A stretch of 64,000 nucleotides of DNA from Gammaproteobacteria bacterium. Lineage in GTDB: Bacteria; Pseudomonadota; Gammaproteobacteria; UBA6429; Thiohalophilaceae. Every line of letters begins with the position of its first letter. Position 1 is the stretch's first letter. Shown here piece by piece: positions 1 to 11,101 of the stretch. The position numbers and the translations under genes were made by a program. The notes below the pieces were generated by a model. It was not told where the DNA came from. It worked only from the letters and a program-made list of their open reading frames with translations, and ran no database searches. Location of the stretch: NCBI GenBank assembly GCA_024275915.1, contig JAJRYG010000058.1:1-64000 (forward strand), written 5' to 3'.

Positions 1-131
1 ATGACCAGAAGATGATCCCAGCTACCAAATCCCTTGCTGTATTTATCCGCCTCCGTTTCTTTTGCGGCACGCGCAAAAAAACCTCTTGGTAGCCCTTTCA
101 TCAGGTCGCCAAATCGTGTATTTCTGTACAT
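1..131 (-). mobile_element. 5' end of an IS4-family-like transposase gene, truncated by window edge
   Basis: Minus-strand translation MYRNTRFGDLMKGLPRGFFARAAKETEADKYSKGFGSWDHLLV resembles the N-terminal domain of IS4-type transposases (RNT.F..L.K..PR..F......AD...KGF.SWD). Only the N-terminus is in the window. Confidence 0.7.
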
Positions 132-299
132 GTTGTAGATCTTGTTTTTTAAGTCGTCAAACAGGGTTTTAACCCTTAAAGCTTGGAGCTACAACACTTT
201 TTCCATTCAGGTTTTTTTATTCCGGACAGCAGTGAGCCTGCGCTGGAATGACAAGCGGGGCACAACGCAGAAGCCACGCTATTTGTCGCTCGGTCCTCG

Positions 300-1028
300 T
301 CACTCGTCCCTCGTCACTTGCTTCACGGGTTTCCGCGGCTCGGCGTGGTAGGGGTCGTGGCGGATTTTGTCGTGGATGTGCATGCGGTATTCCACAAAGT
401 CATTTTTGTCGTCAAAATGCAGGAAAGGGTTGCCTTCACACTGCTCTTCCAGGGTGGCGGTGGGCTGGTCCGAGTAGTTGTGGCCCGGCAGGGTGACGGT
501 GGAGGCGGGCAGGGTGGCCAGTTTTTTCAGGGTGTCGAACATCACCTCCGGGTCGCCGCCACTGAGGTCACAGCGGCCACAGCCCCAGACGAACAGGGTA
601 TCGCCGCTGATCAGGTGATCGCCCAGGTGGTAGCAGGCCGAGCCGGGGGTGTGGCCCGGGGTGTGCAGGACCTTGATTTCACTGTCGCCGAGCCGGATGA
701 TGTCTCCCCCATGGTGCAGGGTCGGCCGGCCCAGGGTGTGACCCCAGAATTCGGCCTCGGGCTTGAGCAGGTGGAGCTGGGCGTCGTATTGTCCCAGCAG
801 CTGTTCGATGCCATTGATGTGGTCGTGATGGCTGTGGGTGAGGAGGATATCGGTGATCTGCACACCTTTTTCCTGTGCCACGCGGAGGATCTCCGGCACA
901 TCCCAGGCCGGATCCACCACGGCGCTGCGGCCGGTTTTTTTGTCCGTGAGCAGGTAGATGAAGTTTTCCATCGGGCCCAGTTCCAGGGCATCGATGCTGT
1001 AGGTTGGGGTTTCGGCAATCAGGCTCAT
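300..1028 (-). CDS. MBL-fold metallo-hydrolase (hydroxyacylglutathione hydrolase-like)
   Basis: 242 aa ORF with HSHHDH metal-binding motif and downstream GHTPGS and GDTLF motifs. Confidence 0.85.
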   Translation of the reverse strand: MSLIAETPTYSIDALELGPMENFIYLLTDKKTGRSAVVDPAWDVPEILRVAQEKGVQITDILLTHSHHDHINGIEQLLGQYDAQLHLLKPEAEFWGHTLGRPTLHHGGDIIRLGDSEIKVLHTPGHTPGSACYHLGDHLISGDTLFVWGCGRCDLSGGDPEVMFDTLKKLATLPASTVTLPGHNYSDQPTATLEEQCEGNPFLHFDDKNDFVEYRMHIHDKIRHDPYHAEPRKPVKQVTRDE

Positions 1029-1113
1029 GCTTGTGCTCCGTCAATATTTTCCCGACAGAATACTATTATTCTCTGAATATGACAGAATAAAACAACAAGA
1101 CGAGGCATTCTCC

Positions 1114-1764
1114 GTGGAAGCAGACTTCTGGCATCAGCGTTGGGAAAACGAGCAAATCGGATTTCACCTTTCCCAGGTCAACCCGTATCTGGTGGAATGC
1201 TGGCCAAAACTGAAACTACACGCCGGCAGCCGGGTGTTCGTGCCGCTGTGCGGCAAGTCGCTGGACATGCTCTGGCTGGCCGAGCAGGGCCACGAGGTGG
1301 TGGGGGTGGAGATCAGCCCCATCGCGGTACGGGCCTTCTTCGAGGAAAACGATCTGAGCCCCACGGTGGAACAGCAGGGTGCCTTCGAAATCTGGCGCAT
1401 GGATCAGATCACCCTGCTGTGCGGGGATTTCTTCGAGCTGCAGCCGCCGCAACTGGGCGAAGTCTCGGCGGTCTATGACCGGGCCTCCCTCATCGCCCTG
1501 CCCGAGGACATGCGGCCTGATTATGTCGAGCATCTCAACCACTTGGCGCCCGACGTGCCACGCCTGCTCATCACTCTGGAATATGATCAGTCGAAAATGG
1601 CCGGGCCACCGTTCTCGGTCAGTGATGACGAGGTGCGCAGCCTCTATGAAGATCGCTCCAGCCTCACCCACCTGGCGACTACCAACGTCATCGAGGCCAA
1701 TGAGCGCTTCCGCGAAAAGGGTCTGGAATCCCTGCTGGAATCCGTGTGGCAGATTGGGGCATAA
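1114..1764 (+). CDS. tpm: Thiopurine S-methyltransferase
   Basis: VEADFWHQRWENEQIGFHLSQVNPYL N-terminus (GTG start), VFVPLCGKSLDMLWLAEQGHEVVGVE SAM-binding region. Confidence 0.88.
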   Translation: MEADFWHQRWENEQIGFHLSQVNPYLVECWPKLKLHAGSRVFVPLCGKSLDMLWLAEQGHEVVGVEISPIAVRAFFEENDLSPTVEQQGAFEIWRMDQITLLCGDFFELQPPQLGEVSAVYDRASLIALPEDMRPDYVEHLNHLAPDVPRLLITLEYDQSKMAGPPFSVSDDEVRSLYEDRSSLTHLATTNVIEANERFREKGLESLLESVWQIGA

Positions 1765-1814
1765 TCAGCCAAAATGTGATCAAGTTCACATGTAGAAGTG
1801 CCGATAACCCCAAC

Positions 1815-2453
1815 ATGGACACGGGAACAAGAACAATGCCCCGACTGATACTGCTGCAGATGCTTGCATTGCTGGTCATGCTGCCCGTGGAGGCGCTGCA
1901 GGCTGCCAGCGCCTATTACGTCTACCAGTTGCCCGATGGCAGCCGCCTGATGACCGATCGGCGCCAGCGCAACCCCGACTACAAGCTGATCAAGAGCAGC
2001 CGTAAGGTCGACAAGCTGGGCAAGGTGGTGGCGGCCGGGCGCACCAATCCCACGGTCAACTACTTCCGTTTCGAGGACATCATCCAGACGGCCGCCGACC
2101 GTCACCAGGTGGATCCGGCCCTGGTCAAGGCGGTGATCCGTACCGAATCCTACTTCAATCCCAATGCCACCTCCCGGGTTGGCGCCTCGGGACTGATGCA
2201 GCTGATGCCAAAAACGGCCAGTCTGTATGGTGTCACCGACCTGTACAGCCCCCGGCAGAACATCGATGCGGGGGTGCGTCACCTCAAGTACCTCATCCAG
2301 CGCTACCGCAACAAACTGACCCTGGCCATTGCCGCCTACAATGCCGGCGAAGAAGCGGTGGAAAAATACCAGGGTATCCCGCCGTACAAGGAAACCCAGA
2401 ACTACGTGCGAAAAGTGCTCCGGTTTCACGAAATCTACAGTAACTGGCCATAA
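1815..2453 (+). CDS. Lytic transglycosylase (SLT domain) with signal peptide
   Basis: VKAVIRTESYFNPNATSRVGASGLMQLMPKTA SLT motif; hydrophobic N-terminus. Confidence 0.85.
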   Translation: MDTGTRTMPRLILLQMLALLVMLPVEALQAASAYYVYQLPDGSRLMTDRRQRNPDYKLIKSSRKVDKLGKVVAAGRTNPTVNYFRFEDIIQTAADRHQVDPALVKAVIRTESYFNPNATSRVGASGLMQLMPKTASLYGVTDLYSPRQNIDAGVRHLKYLIQRYRNKLTLAIAAYNAGEEAVEKYQGIPPYKETQNYVRKVLRFHEIYSNWP

Positions 2454-2592
2454 GTACCTTATCTGGCCGAAAAGCGACGGCCGGCTTCTTTGCCGTGCGA
2501 GCAGGCGGCCAAAACCGTGTTTTGCAGCCCCGTCATCCCCCGCTGAGGCCGTGTCCCTGCCAACATCGACCATCTTCGCTTACAATCCTGCC

Positions 2593-3774
2593 ATGAGTTC
2601 ACCTCGCCACATCCTCCACGTCGACATGGATGCCTTTTTCGCCTCGGTGGAGATCCGTGAGCAGCCGGGCCTCAAGGGCCGGCCGGTGGTGGTGGGTGGC
2701 AGCGCCGCGGGTCGGGGGGTGGTGGCGGCGGCCAGCTACGAGGCGAGGCGCTTCGGCATTCACAGCGCCATGCCCATGTCACGGGCCCAGCGCCTGTGCC
2801 CGGAGCTGGTGCGTCTGCCCGTGCGCATGGAATTGTACGTGGCGGTCTCGCGGCAGATCCGTGCCATTTTCGAGCGTTACACGCCCCTCTATGAGCCCCT
2901 GTCACTGGACGAGGCCTTCCTGGACATCAGCGCCAGCCTCAGCCTGTTTGGCCCGGCACGGGAGATCGCCCGGCGCATCAAGCGGGACATTGCCGAGGAG
3001 CTGTCGCTGGTGGCCTCGGTGGGGCTGGCGCCCAGCAAGTTCGTCGCCAAGATCGCCTCGGATCTGGACAAGCCCGACGGCTTCGTTGTGGTCGAGCCCG
3101 ACGCGGTGCAGGCCTTTCTCGATCCCCTGCCGGCCAGCCGCGTCTGGGGTGTGGGCAAGGCCACCAATGCGGTGCTGGAGCGCTACGGCATCACCACCAT
3201 TGCCCGCTTGCGTCAGCAACCGCAGGACTGGCTGCAGGATCGCTTTGGCAAGTTCGGCCTGCGCCTTTGGGAACTGGCCCACGGCATCGACACGCGGCCG
3301 GTGGTCAACGATTCGCAGGCCAGGTCCATCTCCAATGAAACCACCTTTGCGGTTGACATCCGTGATCAGGAGGTGTTGCGTGCCTGGCTGATGACGCTGA
3401 CCGAGCAGGTGGCGCGGCGACTGCGCAGCCAGCAGTACGCCGGGCGCACCGTACAGCTGAAATTGCGCTTTGCCGACTTTAAAACCGTCACCCGATCACA
3501 TACATTGAGCAAAGCGACCCACTGCACTGACGAAATCTGGCACCTTGCCCGCAATCTGCTGTCAGAAGCCCTGCAGGCGTCACCGGCCCCGGTTCGCCTG
3601 ATCGGTGTTGGTGTGAGCAACTTTGCCACACCCGACAGCGGCCCGCTGCAGCAGGATCTGTTTGCACCGGCGCTCAGCGAGCGGCAAAAACGCATCGACA
3701 GGCTGAGTGACGAAATCCAGTCCCGCTTTGGCCTCGACAGTCTCAAACGAGGCACCGGGTTGAAGCCATCCTGA
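2593..3774 (+). CDS. dinB: DNA polymerase IV (Y family)
   Basis: ILHVDMDAFFASVE and SLDEAFLDI motifs; internal ATG at 2593 gives the canonical N-terminus. Confidence 0.92.
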   Translation: MSSPRHILHVDMDAFFASVEIREQPGLKGRPVVVGGSAAGRGVVAAASYEARRFGIHSAMPMSRAQRLCPELVRLPVRMELYVAVSRQIRAIFERYTPLYEPLSLDEAFLDISASLSLFGPAREIARRIKRDIAEELSLVASVGLAPSKFVAKIASDLDKPDGFVVVEPDAVQAFLDPLPASRVWGVGKATNAVLERYGITTIARLRQQPQDWLQDRFGKFGLRLWELAHGIDTRPVVNDSQARSISNETTFAVDIRDQEVLRAWLMTLTEQVARRLRSQQYAGRTVQLKLRFADFKTVTRSHTLSKATHCTDEIWHLARNLLSEALQASPAPVRLIGVGVSNFATPDSGPLQQDLFAPALSERQKRIDRLSDEIQSRFGLDSLKRGTGLKPS

Positions 3775-3925
3775 GGTTCTGACGCGAGACGTGCGACAGA
3801 CGCTCTCGTGGTCTCGTCTTGCGGCGCACACGGGCTGTCGAATTAACCCGCCTGCGGCCTTGGCCGGGGCACAGACCGTATTCAATGAATGGCAGGACCG
3901 TTCTGACAACGCGAGGTAACAAAAC

Positions 3926-6592
3926 ATGGCGGATCTTGCCAAACAGCACCCTGAATCCACCCCGGCGACCATCTTTCTCCGGGATTACACGCCCCCCGCC
4001 TATCTGGTGGAGTCGGTCGAACTGGAATTCCTGCTCGATGAAACCGACACCGAGGTACGCAGCCACCTGGTGTGCAAACGCAATCCGGCCAGTGACGCGC
4101 CGGCCACATTGCAGCTTGATGGCAGTCATCAACAACTGCTCAGCATCGTGCTCGACGGTCAGCCCCTGGGTGAAACCGAATACCGGCTGGATGAGGAAAA
4201 ACTGATCATCCCAGAGGTGCCCGAGGCTTTCGATCTGGACATCGTCAGCCGCATCAATCCGGCTGCCAACACGGCACTGGAAGGTCTGTACCATTCGGGC
4301 AGCATGCTCTGTACCCAGTGCGAGGCCGAAGGCTTTCGGCGCATCAGCTACTTTCCCGATCGCCCTGACGTCATGGCCCGTTATCGGGTCACCCTGCGCG
4401 CCGACAAGCAGCGTTTTCCGGTGCTGCTGTCCAATGGCAACCTGGTGGCCCGGGGTGAGGATGGTGACCAGCACTGGGCGGTGTGGGAAGATCCCAGCCT
4501 CAAGCCCAGTTACCTGTTTGCCCTGGTGGCCGGCCAGCTCGAATGCATTCGGGACAGTTTTACCACCGTTTCCGGGCGCGAGGTGGCGCTGCACCTGTAC
4601 GTGGAGGCGGAAAACGTCGACAAGTGCGAGCACGCCATGGCTTCCCTCAAGCAGGCCATGCGCTGGGACGAACAGACCTATGGGCGCGAATACGATCTGG
4701 ACATCTACATGATCGTCGCTGTCAACGACTTCAACATGGGAGCGATGGAGAACAAGGGCTTGAACATCTTCAATGCCTCCTGCGTGCTGGCCAGTCCCCA
4801 AACCGCCAGTGATGCCGATTTCTACAACATCCAGAGCATCATCGGTCACGAATACTTTCACAACTGGTCGGGCAACCGGGTCACCTGCCGGGACTGGTTC
4901 CAGCTCAGTCTCAAGGAAGGTTTCACCGTATTCCGTGATCAGGAATTCTCTGCCGATCTCAATTCCCGTGCGGTCAAGCGCATTGATGATGTCAACGTGC
5001 TGCGTGCCCACCAGTTTGCCCAGGATGCCGGACCCATGGCCCATCCGGTGCGTCCCGATCGCTACATGGAGATCAGCAACTTCTATACGGTCACCGTTTA
5101 CAACAAGGGTGCCGAGGTGGTGCGCATGATCCGCGAGATCGTCGGGGTCGAGGGGTTTCGCAAGGGCACCGATCTGTATTTCGAACACCATGACGGCCAG
5201 GCGGTGACCACCGATGATTTCGTGCACGCAATGGAAGAGGCCAACGGCGTGGATCTCGGCCAGTTTCGCCGCTGGTACGACCAGGCCGGTACCCCCGAGT
5301 TGACCATCACTGACGATTACGACGCCCAGCGGCAGCAGTACCGTCTGACCATCAAGCAATACTGCCCCCCCACCCCCAACCAGGCGGACAAACAGCCCTT
5401 TCACATTCCCTTCGCCGTGGGACTGCTGGATGAACAGGGCAGGGACATCCCCCTGTGTCTCGAAGGAGAGAGCCTGGAAGCCGGCACGACGCAGGTGCTG
5501 CAGGTTACCGAAGCCATCCAGACCTTCACCTTTACCGGGGTCAGCCACCGGCCCGTGCCCTCGCTGGGACGGGGTTTTTCCGCCCCGGTGAAGGTGCATT
5601 ACAATTTCGATGATGTGACACTGGCGTTTCTGCTCGCCAATGACAGTGACGCCTTCACCCGCTGGGACGCCGGTCAGACCCTGGCCCTCAATACCCTGCG
5701 GGGACTGATTGACGACATTCAGACCGGCAGGCCACTGGCACTGGGTGATGATTTTGTCGCCGCCTTTGCTCAGGCGCTCAATGATGAACGGCTGGATCCG
5801 GCCCTGATTGCCCGCATTCTCAGCCTGCCGGGGGAAAGTTACATCGCCGATCAGATGGACGTGGTGGATGTGGATGCCATTCATCAGGCCCGCCAGTTCG
5901 TGCGCCGGGAACTGGCCAGCCGCTTGCGCGACGATCTGTTGCAGGTCTACGAGGCCATGCAGGATCAAGCTGCCTACCGCTTCAATGCCGCAGACATGGC
6001 GAGGCGCAGCCTGAAAAATACCGTACTGGCCTACCTGATGTTGCTGGAAGATGAAAGCCTTTGTCAGCTGGGTGTGGCGCAGTTCAGACAGGGTCACAAC
6101 ATGACCGATGTGATCGCGGCCCTGTCCTGTCTCAACGAGCTGGCGATTCCGCAACGCCAGCAGGCACTGGACGAATTTTATCGGCAGTGGCAGCACGACC
6201 CGCAGGTAGTGGAAAAATGGCTGGCCCTGCAGGCGGCCTCATCCCTGCCCGGTACCCTCGAACAGGTGAAGGCCTTGATGTCACACCCGGCATTCAGTCT
6301 GGGCAATCCCAACAAGGTTCGTTCCCTCATCGGCCGCTTTGCCGCCGGCAACCCGGTACACTTCCATGCTGCCGACGGCAGTGGCTACGCTTTTCTTGCC
6401 GATCAGGTGCTGGCGCTGGACAGCATGAACCCGCAGATCGCCGCCCGCCTGGTGCAGAATTTCAGCCGCTGGCGCCGCCATGATGAAAATCGTCAGCACC
6501 GGATGCGCGAGCAGTTGCAGCGCATTGTCGACAAGGGGGAACTGTCGCGGGATGTGTACGAAATCGCGGCCAAGAGTCTGGGAGAAGAATGA
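3926..6592 (+). CDS. pepN: Aminopeptidase N (M1 family)
   Basis: 888 aa; GAMENKGLN and HEYFHNWSGNRVTCRDWFQLSLKEG motifs. Confidence 0.95.
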   Translation: MADLAKQHPESTPATIFLRDYTPPAYLVESVELEFLLDETDTEVRSHLVCKRNPASDAPATLQLDGSHQQLLSIVLDGQPLGETEYRLDEEKLIIPEVPEAFDLDIVSRINPAANTALEGLYHSGSMLCTQCEAEGFRRISYFPDRPDVMARYRVTLRADKQRFPVLLSNGNLVARGEDGDQHWAVWEDPSLKPSYLFALVAGQLECIRDSFTTVSGREVALHLYVEAENVDKCEHAMASLKQAMRWDEQTYGREYDLDIYMIVAVNDFNMGAMENKGLNIFNASCVLASPQTASDADFYNIQSIIGHEYFHNWSGNRVTCRDWFQLSLKEGFTVFRDQEFSADLNSRAVKRIDDVNVLRAHQFAQDAGPMAHPVRPDRYMEISNFYTVTVYNKGAEVVRMIREIVGVEGFRKGTDLYFEHHDGQAVTTDDFVHAMEEANGVDLGQFRRWYDQAGTPELTITDDYDAQRQQYRLTIKQYCPPTPNQADKQPFHIPFAVGLLDEQGRDIPLCLEGESLEAGTTQVLQVTEAIQTFTFTGVSHRPVPSLGRGFSAPVKVHYNFDDVTLAFLLANDSDAFTRWDAGQTLALNTLRGLIDDIQTGRPLALGDDFVAAFAQALNDERLDPALIARILSLPGESYIADQMDVVDVDAIHQARQFVRRELASRLRDDLLQVYEAMQDQAAYRFNAADMARRSLKNTVLAYLMLLEDESLCQLGVAQFRQGHNMTDVIAALSCLNELAIPQRQQALDEFYRQWQHDPQVVEKWLALQAASSLPGTLEQVKALMSHPAFSLGNPNKVRSLIGRFAAGNPVHFHAADGSGYAFLADQVLALDSMNPQIAARLVQNFSRWRRHDENRQHRMREQLQRIVDKGELSRDVYEIAAKSLGEE

Positions 6593-6641
6593 TGAGGGCC
6601 TGTGCCCGTCTCGGGAATTGAGCGGGTATTGGCCGCCTTGT

Positions 6642-7271
6642 TCAGACCAGCCGGTGGCTGTCGGGCAGCTGGTCGAGACCGGTGATGCAGAGATCCAGAT
6701 CACGCAGGATGCCGTCGTTGATGCTGTAGATCCAGCCATGTACCGACAGTTCCTGACCATTCTTCCAGGCATTTTGCACCACGGTGGTGTAGCAGACATT
6801 GGCAGTCTGTTCGATGACGTTGAGTTCACACAGACGGTCGAAACGTTCCTGATCGTCCTCGATGGCGGCGATCTCGTCCTTGTGATAACGGGACACGTCC
6901 TTGATGTGGCGCAGCCAGTTGTCGATGAGGCCGTGTTCGCGGTTCTCCATCGCCGCCTTGATGCCACCGCAGCCGTAGTGGCCGCAGACGATGACGTGTT
7001 TGACCTTGAGCACTTCCACCGCGTACTGGATCACCGACAGGCAGTTGAGATCCGTGTGGTTGACCACGTTGGCAATGTTGCGGTGGACGAAAATCTCCCC
7101 CGGCAGCATGCCGACGATTTCATTGGCGGGGACACGGCTGTCGGAGCAGCCGATCCACAGATATTCGGGGCTTTGTTGTTCCGAGAGGCGTTTGAAGAAA
7201 TCCGGGCTGACTTTCTTGATCCCTTCCGCCCATTCGCGGTTGGCGTCGAACAGTTCTTGCAGCAGTTTCAT
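6642..7271 (-). CDS. can: Beta-class carbonic anhydrase
   Basis: IGCSDSRVPANEI and HYGCGGIKAAM motifs, 209 aa. Confidence 0.92.
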   Translation of the reverse strand: MKLLQELFDANREWAEGIKKVSPDFFKRLSEQQSPEYLWIGCSDSRVPANEIVGMLPGEIFVHRNIANVVNHTDLNCLSVIQYAVEVLKVKHVIVCGHYGCGGIKAAMENREHGLIDNWLRHIKDVSRYHKDEIAAIEDDQERFDRLCELNVIEQTANVCYTTVVQNAWKNGQELSVHGWIYSINDGILRDLDLCITGLDQLPDSHRLV

Positions 7272-7363
7272 GGGTAAACCATTTTTGTTGTTATGCAGAC
7301 ATTGACTGACTCAGGCAACGGGGCAGGCGGAAAGTTCCTGCGTTGGACAGATTGTTGCCGGAG

Positions 7364-8464
7364 TCAGGCGGGTGAGGCGATATTGGCTTCGCCAGTGGCG
7401 GCCATTTTTTCTGCCTCGGCAAACCTGAGCATGCGGTTGAGGGAGACCAGGGCCTGTTTGCCCGTCTCCGCATCCACCTGCACTTCGTTGTCGCCCGTCT
7501 CCAGCGTGTGGGCCAGATTTTCCAGGCCGTTCATGGCCATCCAGGGGCAATGGGCGCAACTGCCGCAGCTGGCACCGATGCCACCGGTGGGGGCTTCGAG
7601 AAACAGCTTGTCCGGGGCGGCCTGTTTCATCTTGTAGAAAATGCCGTTGTCGGTGGCGACGATGAAGGTCGGGTTGTCGAGTTCGGTGGCCGCCTGGATG
7701 ATCTGGGTGGTGGAACCCACCACGTCAGCCAGCCTGATCACGTCATCGGGTGATTCGGGGTGCACCAGTACTGCCGCCTCGGGGTGGGCCTGCTTGAGTT
7801 TGGCCAGGGCGCTGGCCTTGAATTCGTCATGGACGATGCAGGAGCCCTGCCAGAGCAGCATGTCGGCACCGGTGACTTTCTGCACGTAACTGCCCAGGTA
7901 ACGGTCCGGGGCCCAGAGGATCTTCTCGCCCTTGGCGGCCAGATGCTTGATCACCTTGGTGGCGATACTGGAGGTGACCACCCAGTCGGCGCGGGCCTTG
8001 ACCGCCGCGCTGGTGTTGGCATAGACCACCACGGTGCGATCCGGGTGGGCATCACAGAACTGGCTGAAGACATCGGCCGGACAACTGAGATCCAGCGAGC
8101 ACTCGGCCTCCAGGCTGGGCATCAGCACCCGTTTTTCCGGGTTGAGAATCTTGGCGGTCTCACCCATGAAGCGCACGCCGGCAACGACGATGGTGCTGGC
8201 CGGATGGGCGTGGCCGAAACGGGCCATTTCCAGCGAGTCGGAGACACAACCGCCGGTTTCATCGGCCAGCATCTGCAGATCATCGTCGGTGTAGTAGTGG
8301 GCCACCAGGACCGCGTCCTGCTCCTTGAGCAGGCGGCGAACCTTTTCCAGCATCTGCTGACGTTCCTCGCCTTCCAGGTGGCGTGCAGGTGGGGTCTTCC
8401 AAGCCCGTTCCCGAATGGCGGTGTCGTCGATCCTGGGGAATGGCTGCGTGTTGTTTTGAGTCAT
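7364..8464 (-). CDS. nadA: Quinolinate synthase
   Basis: [46 protein letters not shown]. Confidence 0.95.
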   Translation of the reverse strand: MTQNNTQPFPRIDDTAIRERAWKTPPARHLEGEERQQMLEKVRRLLKEQDAVLVAHYYTDDDLQMLADETGGCVSDSLEMARFGHAHPASTIVVAGVRFMGETAKILNPEKRVLMPSLEAECSLDLSCPADVFSQFCDAHPDRTVVVYANTSAAVKARADWVVTSSIATKVIKHLAAKGEKILWAPDRYLGSYVQKVTGADMLLWQGSCIVHDEFKASALAKLKQAHPEAAVLVHPESPDDVIRLADVVGSTTQIIQAATELDNPTFIVATDNGIFYKMKQAAPDKLFLEAPTGGIGASCGSCAHCPWMAMNGLENLAHTLETGDNEVQVDAETGKQALVSLNRMLRFAEAEKMAATGEANIASPA

Positions 8465-8694
8465 GGTCGTGATACAGCTCGCTTCGGTTGCTGGTATTTT
8501 CTGCTGGCAGAGGAACTTTCCTGTCTTATCTTACAAGAATGTTAATAATGTTAAAAAATTGTAAATCAAGCTCGTCCCCGGATACACCTGTACAGAGTGG
8601 ATACATTATTTAATGTAAAATAACAGAAAACTCTTGTAAAGTTATGTTTATATTATAGAATTAATGGAAAATAGATAATAAAAAGGGCCCGTCA

Positions 8695-9390
8695 GTGGAT
8701 CATCGGAAAATCATCGACAAGATTTGCAAGTGCCTGCGCCTGTCAGAATCCTGCAATCCCAACGAAGCCGCGGCAGCGCTGCGTCAGGCCCATCGCCTGA
8801 TGCAAAAGTATCATATCTCGGAACACCAGATCCGCACAGCCTACGTCGGCGAGAAGGCGCTGGAATCCGAGCTGGCGGCCTCCCCGCCATTCTGGGCACT
8901 GGCGCTGGTCAAGCTGGTGGCCGATGCCTTTGACTGTCGCGGTTACGTTGATCGTCATTACGGGACTCACTCGGAGTTTCGCTTCATTGGCGTCGGGGCT
9001 AGTGCCGAAGTGGCCACTTACTCTTTCAGTGTGTTGCTGCGCAGGCTCAGCGAAGCCCGGACGCGCTTCATCGAGGAATTGCAGGAAGCCGATCAACTGG
9101 AGCAACAGCGTCGCGCCGATGTGTTTGCCCAGGCCTGGTTGTTCCGGGTGGCAAGCACGGTGAGGGATTTTGTTGGCAATACGGGTCTGCGCCAAAGGGT
9201 GGACGAGTACGTAGATAAAAAATATGGCTATAACGCAGAAAATGGTGATCTGGCCGAATCTGTGGCCACCGAACCTGAAAATCGTGATTATGAAGACATT
9301 CTCTCGGGTCTGCGTGCGGCCAATACGGCCAGCCTGTTTCGCCCCGTGACCCACCAGTCTCCCCTTGAGGCGCTTGGGGTAATACTTTAG
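8695..9390 (+). CDS. DUF2786 domain protein
   Basis: GTG start; N-terminal IIDKICKCLRLSESCNPNEAAAALRQAHRLMQKY matches the DUF2786 pattern. Confidence 0.7.
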   Translation: MDHRKIIDKICKCLRLSESCNPNEAAAALRQAHRLMQKYHISEHQIRTAYVGEKALESELAASPPFWALALVKLVADAFDCRGYVDRHYGTHSEFRFIGVGASAEVATYSFSVLLRRLSEARTRFIEELQEADQLEQQRRADVFAQAWLFRVASTVRDFVGNTGLRQRVDEYVDKKYGYNAENGDLAESVATEPENRDYEDILSGLRAANTASLFRPVTHQSPLEALGVIL

Positions 9391-9593
9391 GTTTCAGGCA
9401 AAAGTCATATTACCGACATTATTTCCTTTCAACTTCGTGTTATATTCTCTGTTGGAGTTTCTGACATTTCGAATCAGGTATCGCTAGCCCGGTTCACTGA
9501 CAATGTTGGAAAATCAGGGCACGAGTATTTTCGTCGGTCGATAATTTGCGGCCCCCCGGGCAGCAGACAGGCTGGCGTGTTGAACAGGATGAC

Positions 9594-10538
9594 ATGACTG
9601 CATATATCCGAATTTCCAGACAGGGAAAATCAAAGGATGTACCGTGTGATGCGGTATTGACCATCGGACGTGATCGCAACAGTGACGTGGTGCTGCCGGA
9701 TCTGCACGCATCGAGAAATCATGCCATGATCCGCCAGATTGGTCACGGTGACTATTACCTGATCGACAGCGGCAGTTCCAATGGTACTTTCCTCAACCAC
9801 CAGCGGATTTCCACGCCGAGACTTTTGCGTGATGGTGATCACATTACCATGGGGCGGGTCGAGATGGTTTTCCACCAGACGTCGAAACAGGAAAAGGCCA
9901 TCGATTCCCTCTCCCTGCAGGACACACTGATTTCCGATACCCCGGAAATTCGCCAGATCACCATTCTGGTTGCCGACATCCGGGGCTTCACCACGCTTTC
10001 CGAGCAGGTGCACATTCGCACCCTGACCAAATTGATGAACAGCTGGTTTCACCAGGTCAGTGATGCCATCATCACCCATGGTGGCATCGTCGATAAATTT
10101 ATTGGTGATTGTGTATTTGCCCGCTGGGAAACGGAAACGGATCAGGTAAAGAGTATTCTGCAGGTTCTCTCCGCCGCCCAGTTGATCAACCAGCTGACCG
10201 TGGAGCTGGGCAATTCCTTCGAGGAAGTCAAGGAACAGATCCGAATCGGTGTCGGCATCAATACGGGCGCAGCCTCCATGGGGATCGGCCAGGACAACAC
10301 GGCCCTGGGGGATGCGGTCAACATCGCGTTTCGGCTGGAAAATGCCACCAAGGTGCTGGGTACCGATATCGTTCTCAGTGAATCCTCCTACCAGTATCTG
10401 CCCAAGGAAGTGGTCGAACTGCGCCGCCAGCACTTGAGAATCAAGGGAAAAAGGGATCCGGTGAGGATTTGTTCGTTGCGGTTTGAGGATATCAATCTGG
10501 TGTTGCAGAAAATGCAGCAGATACGGGAAACAGGTTAA
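9594..10538 (+). CDS. FHA domain-class III adenylate/guanylate cyclase fusion
   Basis: FHA: LTIGRDRNSDVVLPDLHASRNHAMI..SSNGTFLN; cyclase: ITILVADIRGFTTLSEQV..KFIGDCVFARW..GVGINTGAASMG..LGDAVNIAFRLE. Confidence 0.88.
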   Translation: MTAYIRISRQGKSKDVPCDAVLTIGRDRNSDVVLPDLHASRNHAMIRQIGHGDYYLIDSGSSNGTFLNHQRISTPRLLRDGDHITMGRVEMVFHQTSKQEKAIDSLSLQDTLISDTPEIRQITILVADIRGFTTLSEQVHIRTLTKLMNSWFHQVSDAIITHGGIVDKFIGDCVFARWETETDQVKSILQVLSAAQLINQLTVELGNSFEEVKEQIRIGVGINTGAASMGIGQDNTALGDAVNIAFRLENATKVLGTDIVLSESSYQYLPKEVVELRRQHLRIKGKRDPVRICSLRFEDINLVLQKMQQIRETG

Positions 10539-10596
10539 CCCGAAAATTCAGGCAACGGTTGGCTCAATTCACTCTTGAGAGACAGCCGTGGCCAGA

Positions 10597-11025
10597 TTAC
10601 AAAAAGGCATTGAGATCTTCGAGCAGGTTTTCCATTTCCAGCTTGACTTGGGTAATGATGGCCTTGGCTTTCTCGGCATATGCCAGTTCATCCGCGTCGA
10701 TGTCGCTGGAAAACATGACCTGTTGACCTCTTTGTACAATTTCAGCATCCGAGTCACTGACAAACTGGGCCAGGTAGACATAGCTTTGTACAAGACTGTC
10801 AATGATTTTCCTGTCCTGCCCGCGTAACTCCCACAATAACAGGTGAATGGCACTTTTGATCGTGTCCACCGTGTATGGCAGTCTTGATGCAGGATAAGCG
10901 AGAGTCGTGCCGTCGAGCCTGACAAGTAAATGCCCATACTCATTGACGACATTTTGAGCTTCAACAAGATTCTGTTCGTGTTCTGTTGTCACAGGGTGTT
11001 TGTCAGCGGTGTGTTTATCATGCAC
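10597..11025 (-). CDS. Hypothetical protein
   Basis: 142 aa ORF on minus strand with no competing plus-strand gene; no family recognised. Confidence 0.55.
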   Translation of the reverse strand: MHDKHTADKHPVTTEHEQNLVEAQNVVNEYGHLLVRLDGTTLAYPASRLPYTVDTIKSAIHLLLWELRGQDRKIIDSLVQSYVYLAQFVSDSDAEIVQRGQQVMFSSDIDADELAYAEKAKAIITQVKLEMENLLEDLNAFL

Positions 11026-11101
11026 TAGCGTAAATGATTTGCCATTGTTTTACTATGGTTTGACAGAAACGAGTACGGTAATTTATTGTTGTTTAAGGCA
11101 G

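Noticed and set aside
1746-1814. Upstream extension of the lytic transglycosylase ORF
   Set aside because: Extension overlaps the tpm 3' end; ATG at 1815 (or 1836) gives a normal signal peptide, so the longer start is unlikely.
3820-3856. GCGGCGCACACGGGCTGTCGAATTAACCCGCCTG resembling an internal part of the repeat family
   Set aside because: Similarity covers only about 20 bp and no terminal repeats are present; too weak to call a copy.
3743-6196. 817-aa minus-strand ORF
   Set aside because: Entirely antisense to pepN, whose motifs are unambiguous; composition is typical of a shadow ORF in GC-rich sequence.
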